The notes below the pieces were generated by a model. That model was not told where the DNA came from and made no database searches. It saw nothing but the letters and a program-made list of their open reading frames with translations. Below are positions 9,501-17,058 of a stretch of 64,000 nt of DNA, piece after piece; within the stretch, counting starts at the first letter, position 1, and every line of letters begins with the position of its first letter. The DNA lies in the NCBI GenBank assembly GCA_016721845.1, contig JADKHK010000013.1, positions 1,842,501 through 1,906,500 of the forward strand, in the 5' to 3' direction. Both the position numbers and the translations under genes were made by a program. The stretch comes from Lysobacterales bacterium. GTDB lineage: Bacteria; Pseudomonadota; Gammaproteobacteria; Xanthomonadales; Ahniellaceae.

Positions 9501-10268
9501 TCAAGGCGCCGCAGGACGCTCGCGCCGCTTGCGCATGCCCCAAAGCGTCAGCAGCGGGCCATGCGCGACATACACCACCGCGATGCCGAGCAGCACGCGC
9601 GGCGGATCGATCACCAGCAGCACGATGATGCCGAGCGCCAACGGGATCCAGATGAAGGGCACTCGCTCCGATTCGGGCTTGGTCTTGAAGCTCCAGTAGC
9701 GCAGACGCGACACCATCAGGATCGCGGCGACCACGGTCACGCCGAGCGCCACGAAGGCGACGCTGGAGCCGGAGATGGCATGGTCGTTCATGGTCCAGAC
9801 GAAAGACATCATCAGCGCGGCCGACGCCGGACTCGCCAACCCCTGGAAGTAGCGCTTGTCGATCACCCCGACCTGGGTGTTGAAACGGGCCAGGCGCATC
9901 GCGGCGCAGGCCGTGTAGACGAACGCTGCGGCCCAGCCGACCTTGCCCATTACCGGGCCGTAGCCTTTCAGTGTGGACAAGGCCCATGCGTACATCACCA
10001 TCGCCGGCGCCACGCCGAAGCTGACGAGATCGGCCAGCGAGTCGTACTGCACGCCGAAGTCGCTCTGGGTATTGGTCATGCGGGCGACGCGACCGTCGAC
10101 GCCGTCCAGCAACCCGGCGATGAAGACCGCGATCGCCGCTTCGGTGTAACGGCCGTTGAAGGCCGAGATGATCGCGAAAAAGCCGCCCATCATGCCGGCG
10201 GTCGTGAACAGGTTCGGCAGCAGGTAAATGCCGGGGTGACGCGCGGGTACGATCGGGGATTCGCTCAT
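9501..10268 (-). CDS. pssA: CDP-diacylglycerol-serine O-phosphatidyltransferase
   Basis: An inner-membrane enzyme joining CDP-diacylglycerol and L-serine to form phosphatidylserine, precursor of phosphatidylethanolamine. The 255-residue protein has the full CDP-alcohol phosphotransferase motif: Asp55, Gly56, Asp58, Gly59, Ala62, Arg63, Gly72, Asp76 and Asp80. Several membrane segments follow. As the first gene of the seven-gene operon it links phospholipid synthesis with the Mla-like transport genes downstream. Confidence 0.93.
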   Translation of the reverse strand: MSESPIVPARHPGIYLLPNLFTTAGMMGGFFAIISAFNGRYTEAAIAVFIAGLLDGVDGRVARMTNTQSDFGVQYDSLADLVSFGVAPAMVMYAWALSTLKGYGPVMGKVGWAAAFVYTACAAMRLARFNTQVGVIDKRYFQGLASPASAALMMSFVWTMNDHAISGSSVAFVALGVTVVAAILMVSRLRYWSFKTKPESERVPFIWIPLALGIIVLLVIDPPRVLLGIAVVYVAHGPLLTLWGMRKRRERPAAP

Positions 10269-10333
10269 GCCGTCAGTTTAGCGAAGCCGGCCTTGGTTCG
10301 CGTTACCATTCGCCGATCGAAGGAGATCAGTCG

Positions 10334-10750
10334 ATGAAAGCGCAGCTCGCAGTCAGCCTTTTCGCCACGATGTTGCTGGTCGCACCGGTCCACGCCGAGA
10401 AGTTCTACAAATGGCAGGATGACCAAGGCACCTGGCATTACAGCAAGACGCCGCCCAAGGAGGTGGACGCCAAGGCGCTGGACGTGCGCGCGAAGGGCGC
10501 CACGCCGACGGAAGCCGAACTGGCTGACAAGGCGGCCGCCGAGAAAGCCGCGGCCAGCAAGGCAATGACCAGCGGCAGCGACTCGGCCAACTGCAAGCGC
10601 GCCCGCGACAACCTCGCCATCCTGCTGAACAACACCCAGGTCCAGAAAGACACTGACGGCGACGGCAAGGAAGAGATCCTGTCCGAGGACGAACAGATGG
10701 CCGAGGTCTCGGCCACGCGCCGCCAAGTCGAGAAATACTGCGGCAATTGA
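10334..10750 (+). CDS. DUF4124 domain-containing protein
   Basis: A 138-residue exported protein. It has a signal peptide (cleavage probably after VHA), then a DUF4124 domain at about residues 23-50 beginning KFYKWQDDQGTWHYS. A strong AAGGAG ribosome site precedes the ATG. The remainder is Ala/Lys-rich, with helical segments and a conserved-looking C-terminal part ending EKYCGN. DUF4124 proteins are common in the Lysobacterales and their function is unknown. The next gene, 3 bases downstream, encodes a second DUF4124 domain. Confidence 0.85.
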   Translation: MKAQLAVSLFATMLLVAPVHAEKFYKWQDDQGTWHYSKTPPKEVDAKALDVRAKGATPTEAELADKAAAEKAAASKAMTSGSDSANCKRARDNLAILLNNTQVQKDTDGDGKEEILSEDEQMAEVSATRRQVEKYCGN

Positions 10751-10753
10751 TCG

Positions 10754-11077
10754 ATGGAACTGGAGACGCGCCACGTGATCGGCGGCGTGCTGGTCGCACT
10801 CGCGATCGGCGGCGGGTATGCCTGGTACCAACGCAGCCCGCAGCCGGATCAGACCAGCGCGCCGGCCCAGTTCCCTGCGGCGTCCGACCCCGGCCAGGAT
10901 GACCGGGCACCCGTCCTGTACAAATGGCAGGACGACGGCGGCGTCTGGAACTACACCGACCAGCCGCCCGCCGATCGCCCGTTCGAGCGCATTACCGGCA
11001 CCCCGAATGTCAATTCGGTGCCCACCGTGGTGCCGGACAGCGGCCTGGTTGAACCGAGCCCGCCACCTGCGCACTAG
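10754..11077 (+). CDS. DUF4124 domain-containing membrane-anchored protein
   Basis: A 107-residue protein with one N-terminal hydrophobic segment (VIGGVLVALAIGGGYAW) that looks like a membrane anchor, a Pro/Gln/Asp linker, and a DUF4124 domain starting LYKWQDDGGVWNYTD at about residue 55. It lies 3 bases after the first DUF4124 gene, so the two probably arose by duplication and are co-transcribed. The function is unknown. Confidence 0.8.
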   Translation: MELETRHVIGGVLVALAIGGGYAWYQRSPQPDQTSAPAQFPAASDPGQDDRAPVLYKWQDDGGVWNYTDQPPADRPFERITGTPNVNSVPTVVPDSGLVEPSPPPAH

Positions 11078-11117
11078 CGGCTAGAATCGGGGGCTCTGCC
11101 TCATTCGAGTCCGTCCG

Positions 11118-12812
11118 ATGCGCCTTTCGCAGTTCCATCTCAGCACGACCAAGGAAACGCCCGCCGACGCCGACATCGTCAGCCACCGGCTGATGTTGCG
11201 CGCCGGCATGATCCGCAAGCTCGCCGTCGGCCTGTACACATGGACGCCGCTCGGCCTGCGCGTGCTGCGCAAGGTCGAACAGGTCGTGCGCGAGGAAATG
11301 AACGCCGCCGGCGCGCTGGAAATGCTGATGCCGTCGATCCAGCCCAAGGAGCTGTGGGAAGAGACCGGTCGCTGGGCGAAGTTCGGCGGCCAGCTGCTGA
11401 AGATCAAGGACCGCAAGGAGGCCGAGTATTGCTACGGCCCGACGCACGAGGAAGTGATCACCGACTTCGCACGCAACGAATTGCGCAGCTACAAGCAGTT
11501 GCCGATCAATTTCTACCAGATCCAGACCAAGTTCCGCGACGAGATCCGCCCGCGCTTCGGCGTGATGCGCGCGCGCGAATTCCTGATGAAGGACGCGTAC
11601 TCGTTCCACATGACGCCGGAATGCATGGCGCGCGAATACGACAACATGTATGCCACGTATGCGCGCATCTTCACCCGCCTCGGACTGAAATTCCGCGCCG
11701 TGAACGCCGACACCGGCGCGATCGGGGGCAGTGCGTCGCATGAATTCCACGTGCTCGCCGATTCCGGCGAAGACGCGATCGCCTTTTCGACCGGCTCGGA
11801 TTACGCCGCCAATGTCGAAATGGCCGAAGCGCTGGCACCCGCGCCGCGCGCCGCCGCCACGGAATCGATGCGCAAGATCGACACGCCGACGCAGAAGACC
11901 TGCGACGACGTCGCCGCCTTGATGGGCATCGCACTCACGCGCACGGTCAAGTCGGTCGCGATCATGACCGCCGACAACGCCTTCGTGCTGGCCCTGGTGC
12001 GCGGCGATCATGTCGTCAACGAGATCAAACTCGCGAAACTGGCCGGCCTGGGCGACTACCGCCTCGCGACCGAAGCGGAGATTCTCGACCACCTCGGTTC
12101 AGAACCGGGCTTCCTCGGCCCGATTGCACCGCGCAAGACCATTCGCGTGGTCGCCGATCGCAGCGTCGCCGCCATGTCCGACTTTGTCGTCGGCGCCAAC
12201 GAACGCGGGTTCCATATCGCCGGCGTGAACTGGGGCCGCGACCTGCCCGAACCGGAAGTCGCCGACATCCGCAACGTCGTCGAAGGTGACCCGTCGCCCG
12301 ATGGCCAGGGCGAAATTCGCATCGCCCGCGGCATCGAAGTCGGACACGTGTTCCAGCTCGGCCAGAAATACGCCGAAGCCATGGGCGCCACGGTCGCCGA
12401 TGAACAGCAGAAAGCGCGTGTCTGCTACATGGGCTGCTACGGCATCGGCGTCAGCCGCATCGTCGCCGCCGCGATTGAACAGAATTTCGACGACAACGGC
12501 GTGATCTGGCCAGAGCCGATGGCGCCTTGGCGTGTCGCCGTCTGCGTGATCAATCCGAAGAACGATGCCAAGGTCGCGGAAGCGGCGAACGCGCTGTACG
12601 CCGAGCTGAACACGCGCGGCATCGAGACCCTGCTGGATGATCGCGGCCTGCGCCCGGGTGCCATGTTCGCCGATATCGAACTGATCGGCATTCCGCATCG
12701 TGTCGTGGTCAGCGAACGCGGACTGGCTGCCGGCACGTACGAATATCGCTCGCGTCGCGCGACCGAGGCGGAGCAACTCGACCATGCGGGACTGATGGCG
12801 AAGCTGGGCTGA
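11118..12812 (+). CDS. proS: Prolyl-tRNA synthetase
   Basis: Class II aminoacyl-tRNA synthetase charging tRNA-Pro. At 564 residues it has the bacterial length. The N-terminus (MRLSQFHLSTTKETPADA), motif 1 with MPSIQPKELWEETGR, motif 2 around FRDEIRPRFGVMRAREFLMKDAYSF, and motif 3 in CYMGCYGIGVSR are clear. The insertion at about residues 230-390 is the YbaK-like editing domain that hydrolyses Ala-tRNA-Pro. The C-terminal anticodon-binding domain ends the protein. A TAGAAT -10-like hexamer lies at 11082-11087. Confidence 0.97.
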   Translation: MRLSQFHLSTTKETPADADIVSHRLMLRAGMIRKLAVGLYTWTPLGLRVLRKVEQVVREEMNAAGALEMLMPSIQPKELWEETGRWAKFGGQLLKIKDRKEAEYCYGPTHEEVITDFARNELRSYKQLPINFYQIQTKFRDEIRPRFGVMRAREFLMKDAYSFHMTPECMAREYDNMYATYARIFTRLGLKFRAVNADTGAIGGSASHEFHVLADSGEDAIAFSTGSDYAANVEMAEALAPAPRAAATESMRKIDTPTQKTCDDVAALMGIALTRTVKSVAIMTADNAFVLALVRGDHVVNEIKLAKLAGLGDYRLATEAEILDHLGSEPGFLGPIAPRKTIRVVADRSVAAMSDFVVGANERGFHIAGVNWGRDLPEPEVADIRNVVEGDPSPDGQGEIRIARGIEVGHVFQLGQKYAEAMGATVADEQQKARVCYMGCYGIGVSRIVAAAIEQNFDDNGVIWPEPMAPWRVAVCVINPKNDAKVAEAANALYAELNTRGIETLLDDRGLRPGAMFADIELIGIPHRVVVSERGLAAGTYEYRSRRATEAEQLDHAGLMAKLG

Positions 12813-12817
12813 AAAGC

Positions 12818-12839
12818 ATCGCGGCCAGGAGGCCGCGAT
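12818..12839. terminator. Perfect hairpin between convergent proS and hypothetical gene
   Basis: A 9-bp perfect inverted repeat (ATCGCGGCC / GGCCGCGAT) with a 4-base AGGA loop starts 5 bases after the proS stop. There is no clear U-run on either side, so it may act as a weak bidirectional terminator or an mRNA-end stabiliser. Confidence 0.45.
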
Positions 12840-12847
12840 TCCAACCC

Positions 12848-13804
12848 TTACTTGTCTTTCTTGCCGAACAGGCTGCCGATCTTCTGGAACAGGCCGCTCG
12901 GGCTATCCGACGGCTTGCCACCCTGAGGCGGAATCGGCGTCGCCACCGCGGCTTGTTGCCCGGTGACCGCCTTTTGCTGACCGGTCGCAGGTTTCGGAAA
13001 TTCGCCGGTAATGGCCTTGAAGCTGCCGGTAATTCGATTGCCTTGCTGCGCCTTCTTCAGTCGATCTTCCTCGGCCTTCTGCGCTTCGGAGATCTTCTGT
13101 TCCCATTCGCGACGCGTCTGTTCCTGCTGCAGCTTGGAGCGCCAGGCTTCGCGGTTCTCGTCGGAAATCGATTCGCGCAGGATGTAATTCTGCTGCAGTG
13201 CGATGTACTTGCCGATCGAATCGAAAAACTCGTCGTTCAATTCCGAGATGCGCACGGTCTGTTTGCGCGTGCCGAAGGAATCGAAGTTGGTGAACTCCAT
13301 CTTCAGCAGGTCGGACTGCATTTCAGCCGTGAATACCGCCGTCATCGGGACCTTGCCCCAGGCTCGGAAATGGGCCTTGGTCAAATCCCCTTTCTCGTTC
13401 TTCTCGGCCCGCTCCATCGCTTCGAATCCGTAGCGGCGGAACAGCTCGATCATGGCCTCGATGCGGCTCGCTCCCTCGATCATGATCGTCGGCGACTGCG
13501 AGGCGTCGACGATGCCGGTGCAGGTCAAGGTGTAGGTTCGGCCGTACATCGGTACCTGCGCCTGCACATTCATGTCGTTGTCGCAGCGGGTCACGACTTC
13601 GCCGTAGCCGGTGATCTGGTAGCGACCCAGGCGCGGCGCCTTCAGGAAGTTCAGTGACTTGGTCAGGCGCGTCAGATAGTCGTACAGATTCTCCATCACC
13701 GGCAACGTGGTGCCCTTGAAGAACTCGCGCTTCTGCTTCAGCACCTCTTCCTTGCTGTCGCGCTCTTGCTGCGCCTGTTGTTCAAGATCGTCGAGAAGAC
13801 CCAT
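12848..13804 (-). CDS. Conserved hypothetical protein with Lys/Gln-rich tail
   Basis: A 318-residue cytosolic protein with no signal peptide and no recognised family. The start at 13804 (MGLLDDLEQQ) is chosen over a frame from 13870 because the extra residues overlap the divergent promoter region and look unstructured. The first 200 residues appear folded, with alternating strands and helices (for example MPLYGR-like MYGRTYTLTCTG). Residues of about 210-255 form a charged helix or coiled coil. The tail has repeated TGQQ/ITG units and ends in a basic FGKKDK. I do not recognise its function. Confidence 0.7.
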   Translation of the reverse strand: MGLLDDLEQQAQQERDSKEEVLKQKREFFKGTTLPVMENLYDYLTRLTKSLNFLKAPRLGRYQITGYGEVVTRCDNDMNVQAQVPMYGRTYTLTCTGIVDASQSPTIMIEGASRIEAMIELFRRYGFEAMERAEKNEKGDLTKAHFRAWGKVPMTAVFTAEMQSDLLKMEFTNFDSFGTRKQTVRISELNDEFFDSIGKYIALQQNYILRESISDENREAWRSKLQQEQTRREWEQKISEAQKAEEDRLKKAQQGNRITGSFKAITGEFPKPATGQQKAVTGQQAAVATPIPPQGGKPSDSPSGLFQKIGSLFGKKDK

Positions 13805-14021
13805 GGTGATTCCGATTCCTGATCTGGATGCTGCCTTTGTGATGCACATTGTACGCGCGGTCAAGCTCACGCCAAGTTCCCAACGCCGATTTGGCGTACG
13901 GACGCCGGGAAGACCGGGTAAATCTTGGTCACGCCCGCGGCTGCCGGCACGAACGTGATCGGCATCACACTTGCGATTTTCGTGATTTTCGCGATGATCG
14001 CGACCTTACCCGGGGAAAACC

Positions 14022-14348
14022 ATGGCCATCGACCTGAAGAAACTGTCTCAAACGCAACTCAACGACCTGATCGTGCGTGCCGAGCGGCGCAAGGAAGAAA
14101 TCGCGACCGAAGGCGTCCAGAAAGTGCGCGATCGTATTCTCAAACTGTTGTCGGACGAAGGATTCACGTTCGAACAGGTCTTCGGCACGAAGCGCGGCCG
14201 CGGCAAGGTCAAGGGCAGCAAAGTGAAGCCCAAATACCGCAATCCGGCTGATCCCTTGCAGACGTGGGCCGGCCGCGGCAAGCGTCCGCGCTGGTTCGCC
14301 GATGCGCTGGCCGCAGGAAAAAAAGAAAAAGACCTGCTGATCGGCTGA
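14022..14348 (+). CDS. H-NS family nucleoid-associated protein
   Basis: A 108-residue H-NS/MvaT-type histone-like protein that binds AT-rich DNA and silences genes. The N-terminal half is a helical oligomerisation region (LSQTQLNDLIVRAERRKEEI). The C-terminal half has the H-NS DNA-binding signature KYRNPADPLQTWAGRGKRPRW. It is monocistronic with a strong terminator right behind it. The region upstream is comparatively AT-richer, with repeated GATTTTCG units, and may be an autoregulatory target, though that is speculation. Confidence 0.9.
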   Translation: MAIDLKKLSQTQLNDLIVRAERRKEEIATEGVQKVRDRILKLLSDEGFTFEQVFGTKRGRGKVKGSKVKPKYRNPADPLQTWAGRGKRPRWFADALAAGKKEKDLLIG

Positions 14349-14369
14349 TACTGCAATTCCATTGCATGA

Positions 14370-14404
14370 AACAGGGCCGGCCATGCCGGCCCTGTTCGTT
14401 TTCC
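14370..14404 (+). terminator. Rho-independent terminator of the H-NS-like gene
   Basis: A 12-bp perfect stem (AACAGGGCCGGC / GCCGGCCCTGTT) with a 3-base CAT loop, followed by CGTTTTCC. It lies 21 bases after the H-NS-like stop. The opposite strand begins the stem with A residues, so it can also serve the convergent exporter gene. Confidence 0.85.
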
Positions 14405-14415
14405 GGCAGCTGTAA

Positions 14416-15648
14416 TCAAATCGACCGGCGCGGCGGCACCAGCAAATTGCCGAACAGCAGACCTGCGACCAGCGCGATCAGAATCGCCAACAGCGAAAAT
14501 GCGGTGTCGAGGCTGAGATAAACATCCCGCTCGAACGCGAAGAAAAGACTGCGAAAACCCACCGAACCCGGCACCAGCAGGATGATGCCGGGCACCCGCA
14601 CCAAGGCGCCGGGACGCGAACGCCAGCGCGCGTAGACATTGGCCGCGCTGCCCACCGCCACACCACCGAGAAAAACCCCGAATTCGGGGCCGGCCCAGGC
14701 GCTGGCGTATTTCGTGGCCAGATACCCCAGCCAGGCGGAAGCCATGACCAGCGGATAGTCCCGTTTCGAGGCCTGGAACAACACGGCAAACGAGTAACTC
14801 GCGGCCGCCAGTGCAGCCCATTCCGCCCACGCCGGCACCGGCAGTGCCTGGGACGGCAAGGCCGTCCAGCCAAACGCGCGGGCCAGCTGGACCGCGGCGA
14901 TGGTGCCCAGCGACAACTTCAACAGCGTCGCCGCCGCACCCATCAGTCGAACCGTGCCGGCGACCAGATGCTGGGTCGAGAGTTCGGTCACGGCGGTCGT
15001 CAATGTCAGCCCCGGCATCAGCACGATGATCGAGGCGATCAGGACCGAACGCACGTTCAGCGGCACCAACGACGACGCGATCAGCGACGCGAAAAACATG
15101 GCGAGGAACGCCGCAACGGCCTCGAACGAGGGCGCGAAATTCGACCGACGTTCGGCCACCAGGGCCAGCAGGCCGATCAGCAGGCCGATGCTGCCCGCCG
15201 CGAGCACATCCGCCGAACTGCCCTTGAGCAAGGCGGCGACGGTGGCGCCGGCGATGCCGAAGCTGAGCACCTGCAAGCCCACGCCCTTCACCGACAAGCC
15301 GGTGCGCAGCGCGCGCAGTTCCGCCAATCCCTCGGTGATGCCGATCTGCTGCGCGAGCACGCGCTCGGCAATGGCATCGACTTCGCACAGGCGGCGCAGA
15401 TTCACGTCGCCCGGATTCACGCGCATCACCATCGTCCTGCGCGGCAAGGCCAGTTCGCCGTCGTCCGGATCGACGAAGGACAGCGTGATCGACGTCGGCG
15501 TTGACAGGCTGGTCGGCAGCAGGCCGAGGCGCGCACTCACGCCGTCGATGGCGCGCTCCAGACGCGGCGCCGACGTGCCGTACTGATGCAGCCGTCGCGC
15601 CAGTTCCGCCACGAAGCGGACGCGCGCGTCGAACTCGTCGGGACTCAT
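14416..15648 (-). CDS. ThrE-family threonine/serine exporter-like protein
   Basis: A 410-residue membrane protein with the two halves of the ThrE family: an N-terminal ThrE/DUF1212 part (cytosolic region with EFDARVRFVAELARRL, then about five helices) and a C-terminal ThrE_2-like part with about five more helices. Corynebacterial ThrE exports threonine and serine. Its ATG overlaps the stop of the PqqD-like gene (ATGA at 15645-15648), so it is translationally coupled to the lasso-peptide genes. A role in exporting the lasso product is not established for this family. Confidence 0.82.
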   Translation of the reverse strand: MSPDEFDARVRFVAELARRLHQYGTSAPRLERAIDGVSARLGLLPTSLSTPTSITLSFVDPDDGELALPRRTMVMRVNPGDVNLRRLCEVDAIAERVLAQQIGITEGLAELRALRTGLSVKGVGLQVLSFGIAGATVAALLKGSSADVLAAGSIGLLIGLLALVAERRSNFAPSFEAVAAFLAMFFASLIASSLVPLNVRSVLIASIIVLMPGLTLTTAVTELSTQHLVAGTVRLMGAAATLLKLSLGTIAAVQLARAFGWTALPSQALPVPAWAEWAALAAASYSFAVLFQASKRDYPLVMASAWLGYLATKYASAWAGPEFGVFLGGVAVGSAANVYARWRSRPGALVRVPGIILLVPGSVGFRSLFFAFERDVYLSLDTAFSLLAILIALVAGLLFGNLLVPPRRSI

Positions 15649-15926
15649 GTCGCGACCGAGGTCCGCAACAGGCCCCGCGCGACCAGATCGGCGAGAAAGC
15701 GATCGAGGTCCGCACCGGCCCGATCCGCTTCGACGCGATGCGTCGCGACCACGTCGGCCAGCAGCTCGTCACGGCGGGCACCGTTCCGGCATGCGCGAAG
15801 AATCAGGCTGGCGACCGGATTGGCGGCGAAGTAGCGACCGAGTGCCTCGTCGAGCAGGACCGCCTCGTCCAGGTCGAACTGGGCCAGCACATGCGGCGCG
15901 AGCAGGTAAGTGGTGTGGCGATTCAT
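15645..15926 (-). CDS. PqqD-like lasso peptide B1 protein (RiPP recognition element)
   Basis: A 93-residue PqqD-family protein. Stand-alone PqqD-like proteins are the B1 partners of lasso-peptide maturation and bind the leader peptide through a winged-helix recognition element. The sequence has the expected pattern: a beta-rich start (TTYLLAPHVLAQFDLDEAVLLDEALGRYF), the ANPVASLIL helix, and C-terminal helices ending LVARGLLRT. The start at 15926 follows the kinase stop by 37 bases; a longer frame from 16106 lies wholly inside the kinase gene. No B2 protease follows. Confidence 0.82.
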   Translation of the reverse strand: MNRHTTYLLAPHVLAQFDLDEAVLLDEALGRYFAANPVASLILRACRNGARRDELLADVVATHRVEADRAGADLDRFLADLVARGLLRTSVAT

Positions 15927-15963
15927 CGGCGCGACTGTCCCTGAAGCCGATGCCCGCCGCAAG

Positions 15964-16851
15964 TCACCACGCCGACAATCTGGCCAGCGCGGCCGCAACC
16001 TGCCCGGGAATCGCCGCTTCCGCACACTCCGGCCACGACATGCGCAGCGCCGGAACGCCGCGCGTGAATGCGGTGACGGCATCGAGATGCCAGCGCAGCA
16101 GCGCACGCGGAAACAGGCGCGCCGCCACCGAGTGCCGGATCAGCCGCAAACGCGTCTCGGCCGCAGACAATGGCTGCACACCCAAGGCGGCGGTACCGCG
16201 CTCGACGAACACGATTTGATCGATGCCGATGGCGCGATCGGCGCCCGACAGCGGCTGTGCCCACTTCAGTTGCGGAAAGCGCGGCAGCAACTGCGGCGTC
16301 GGCGCGATCCGGCAGGGCGCGATGTCGTCCACCAGCGTTTCCGCACCGCAAGCCGCCGCCAGGCGCGCAATGCTAGACTTGCCGCTGCCGGAAACACCGC
16401 AGAACAGGATCGTGCGTCCGCCATGGGCAATCGCCGAAGCATGCAATGCGAGCACGCCGTCCATCGCCAGCAGCAGCAGCAGTCCGGGTCCGAGCATCAC
16501 TTCCGGACGTGCGGCGGACGGCACATCGGCATCGACGACAACCACGCGCCGATCGGCATCGACCTCCAGACCGCCCAGACCGGAGAACACCAGTCGTCGC
16601 CGTCGCCCCGACGATCGGACATCGACACGCCGCAATTCGCCGACGAGAAAGCCTTGCGTCGTCAGCTCGTCCTGCCAACTCGTCGGCGCATCCGCTGCCG
16701 CGACGACGGCCGATTCATCAGCCCGCCCGAATCCGTCAATCGCTTCGCTGCAAAACACGCGCACACCGGCGATACGGGTGTCGTAACACGCTTCGATTTG
16801 CCCGGCGACGGCAAGGACGAGGTCAGTCCGTGCGCACACCCCATCCCCCAA
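15964..16851 (-). CDS. HprK-like kinase of lasso peptide locus
   Basis: About 295 residues resembling the C-terminal domain of HPr kinase/phosphorylase. Walker A is GVSGSGKS at residues 152-159, preceded by LHASA and followed by the VDD motif at 174-176. In paeninodin-type clusters such kinases phosphorylate the side chain of the last precursor residue. No ATG suits this frame. TTG at 16851 (12 bases after the precursor stop) is the longest start, and GTG at 16839 is an alternative. It lies between precursor and B1 genes. The start codon is uncertain, the family fairly sure. Confidence 0.78.
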   Translation of the reverse strand: MGDGVCARTDLVLAVAGQIEACYDTRIAGVRVFCSEAIDGFGRADESAVVAAADAPTSWQDELTTQGFLVGELRRVDVRSSGRRRRLVFSGLGGLEVDADRRVVVVDADVPSAARPEVMLGPGLLLLLAMDGVLALHASAIAHGGRTILFCGVSGSGKSSIARLAAACGAETLVDDIAPCRIAPTPQLLPRFPQLKWAQPLSGADRAIGIDQIVFVERGTAALGVQPLSAAETRLRLIRHSVAARLFPRALLRWHLDAVTAFTRGVPALRMSWPECAEAAIPGQVAAALARLSAW

Positions 16852-16862
16852 CCCGATGGATA

Positions 16863-17054
16863 TCAGGTGCGCTGCCCCTGTCCCGGACGGTTCATTGCCC
16901 GATGCGTACCCGAACCGCCCGAATCGCCGGTTCCCGGTGATGCGCCGAGCGTCAGGTCACGCACATCGCCCAGATCGCGCAACTCGGGAGCGACATAGCT
17001 CGCACGCGCATCGGTATCCGCAGGTTCAACGATGTGTTCGACATGACCGGGCAT
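16863..17054 (-). CDS. Lasso peptide precursor
   Basis: A 63-residue peptide. Residues 20-37 match the lasso leader pattern Y-x2-P-x-L-x2-L-G-x4-L-T-x-G: Tyr20, Pro23, Leu25, Gly29 and Thr35, with Thr at position -2. Cleavage before Gly37 gives a 27-residue core beginning GASPGTGD. Gly1 and Asp8 are spaced exactly for an 8-membered macrolactam ring. The core tail ends in Thr. The gene begins 4 bases after the corrected cyclase stop, and an AGG ribosome site lies in the last cyclase codons, which indicates translational coupling. It is easily missed because the frameshifted cyclase frame runs through it. Confidence 0.82.
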   Translation of the reverse strand: MPGHVEHIVEPADTDARASYVAPELRDLGDVRDLTLGASPGTGDSGGSGTHRAMNRPGQGQRT

Positions 17055-17058
17055 GGCA

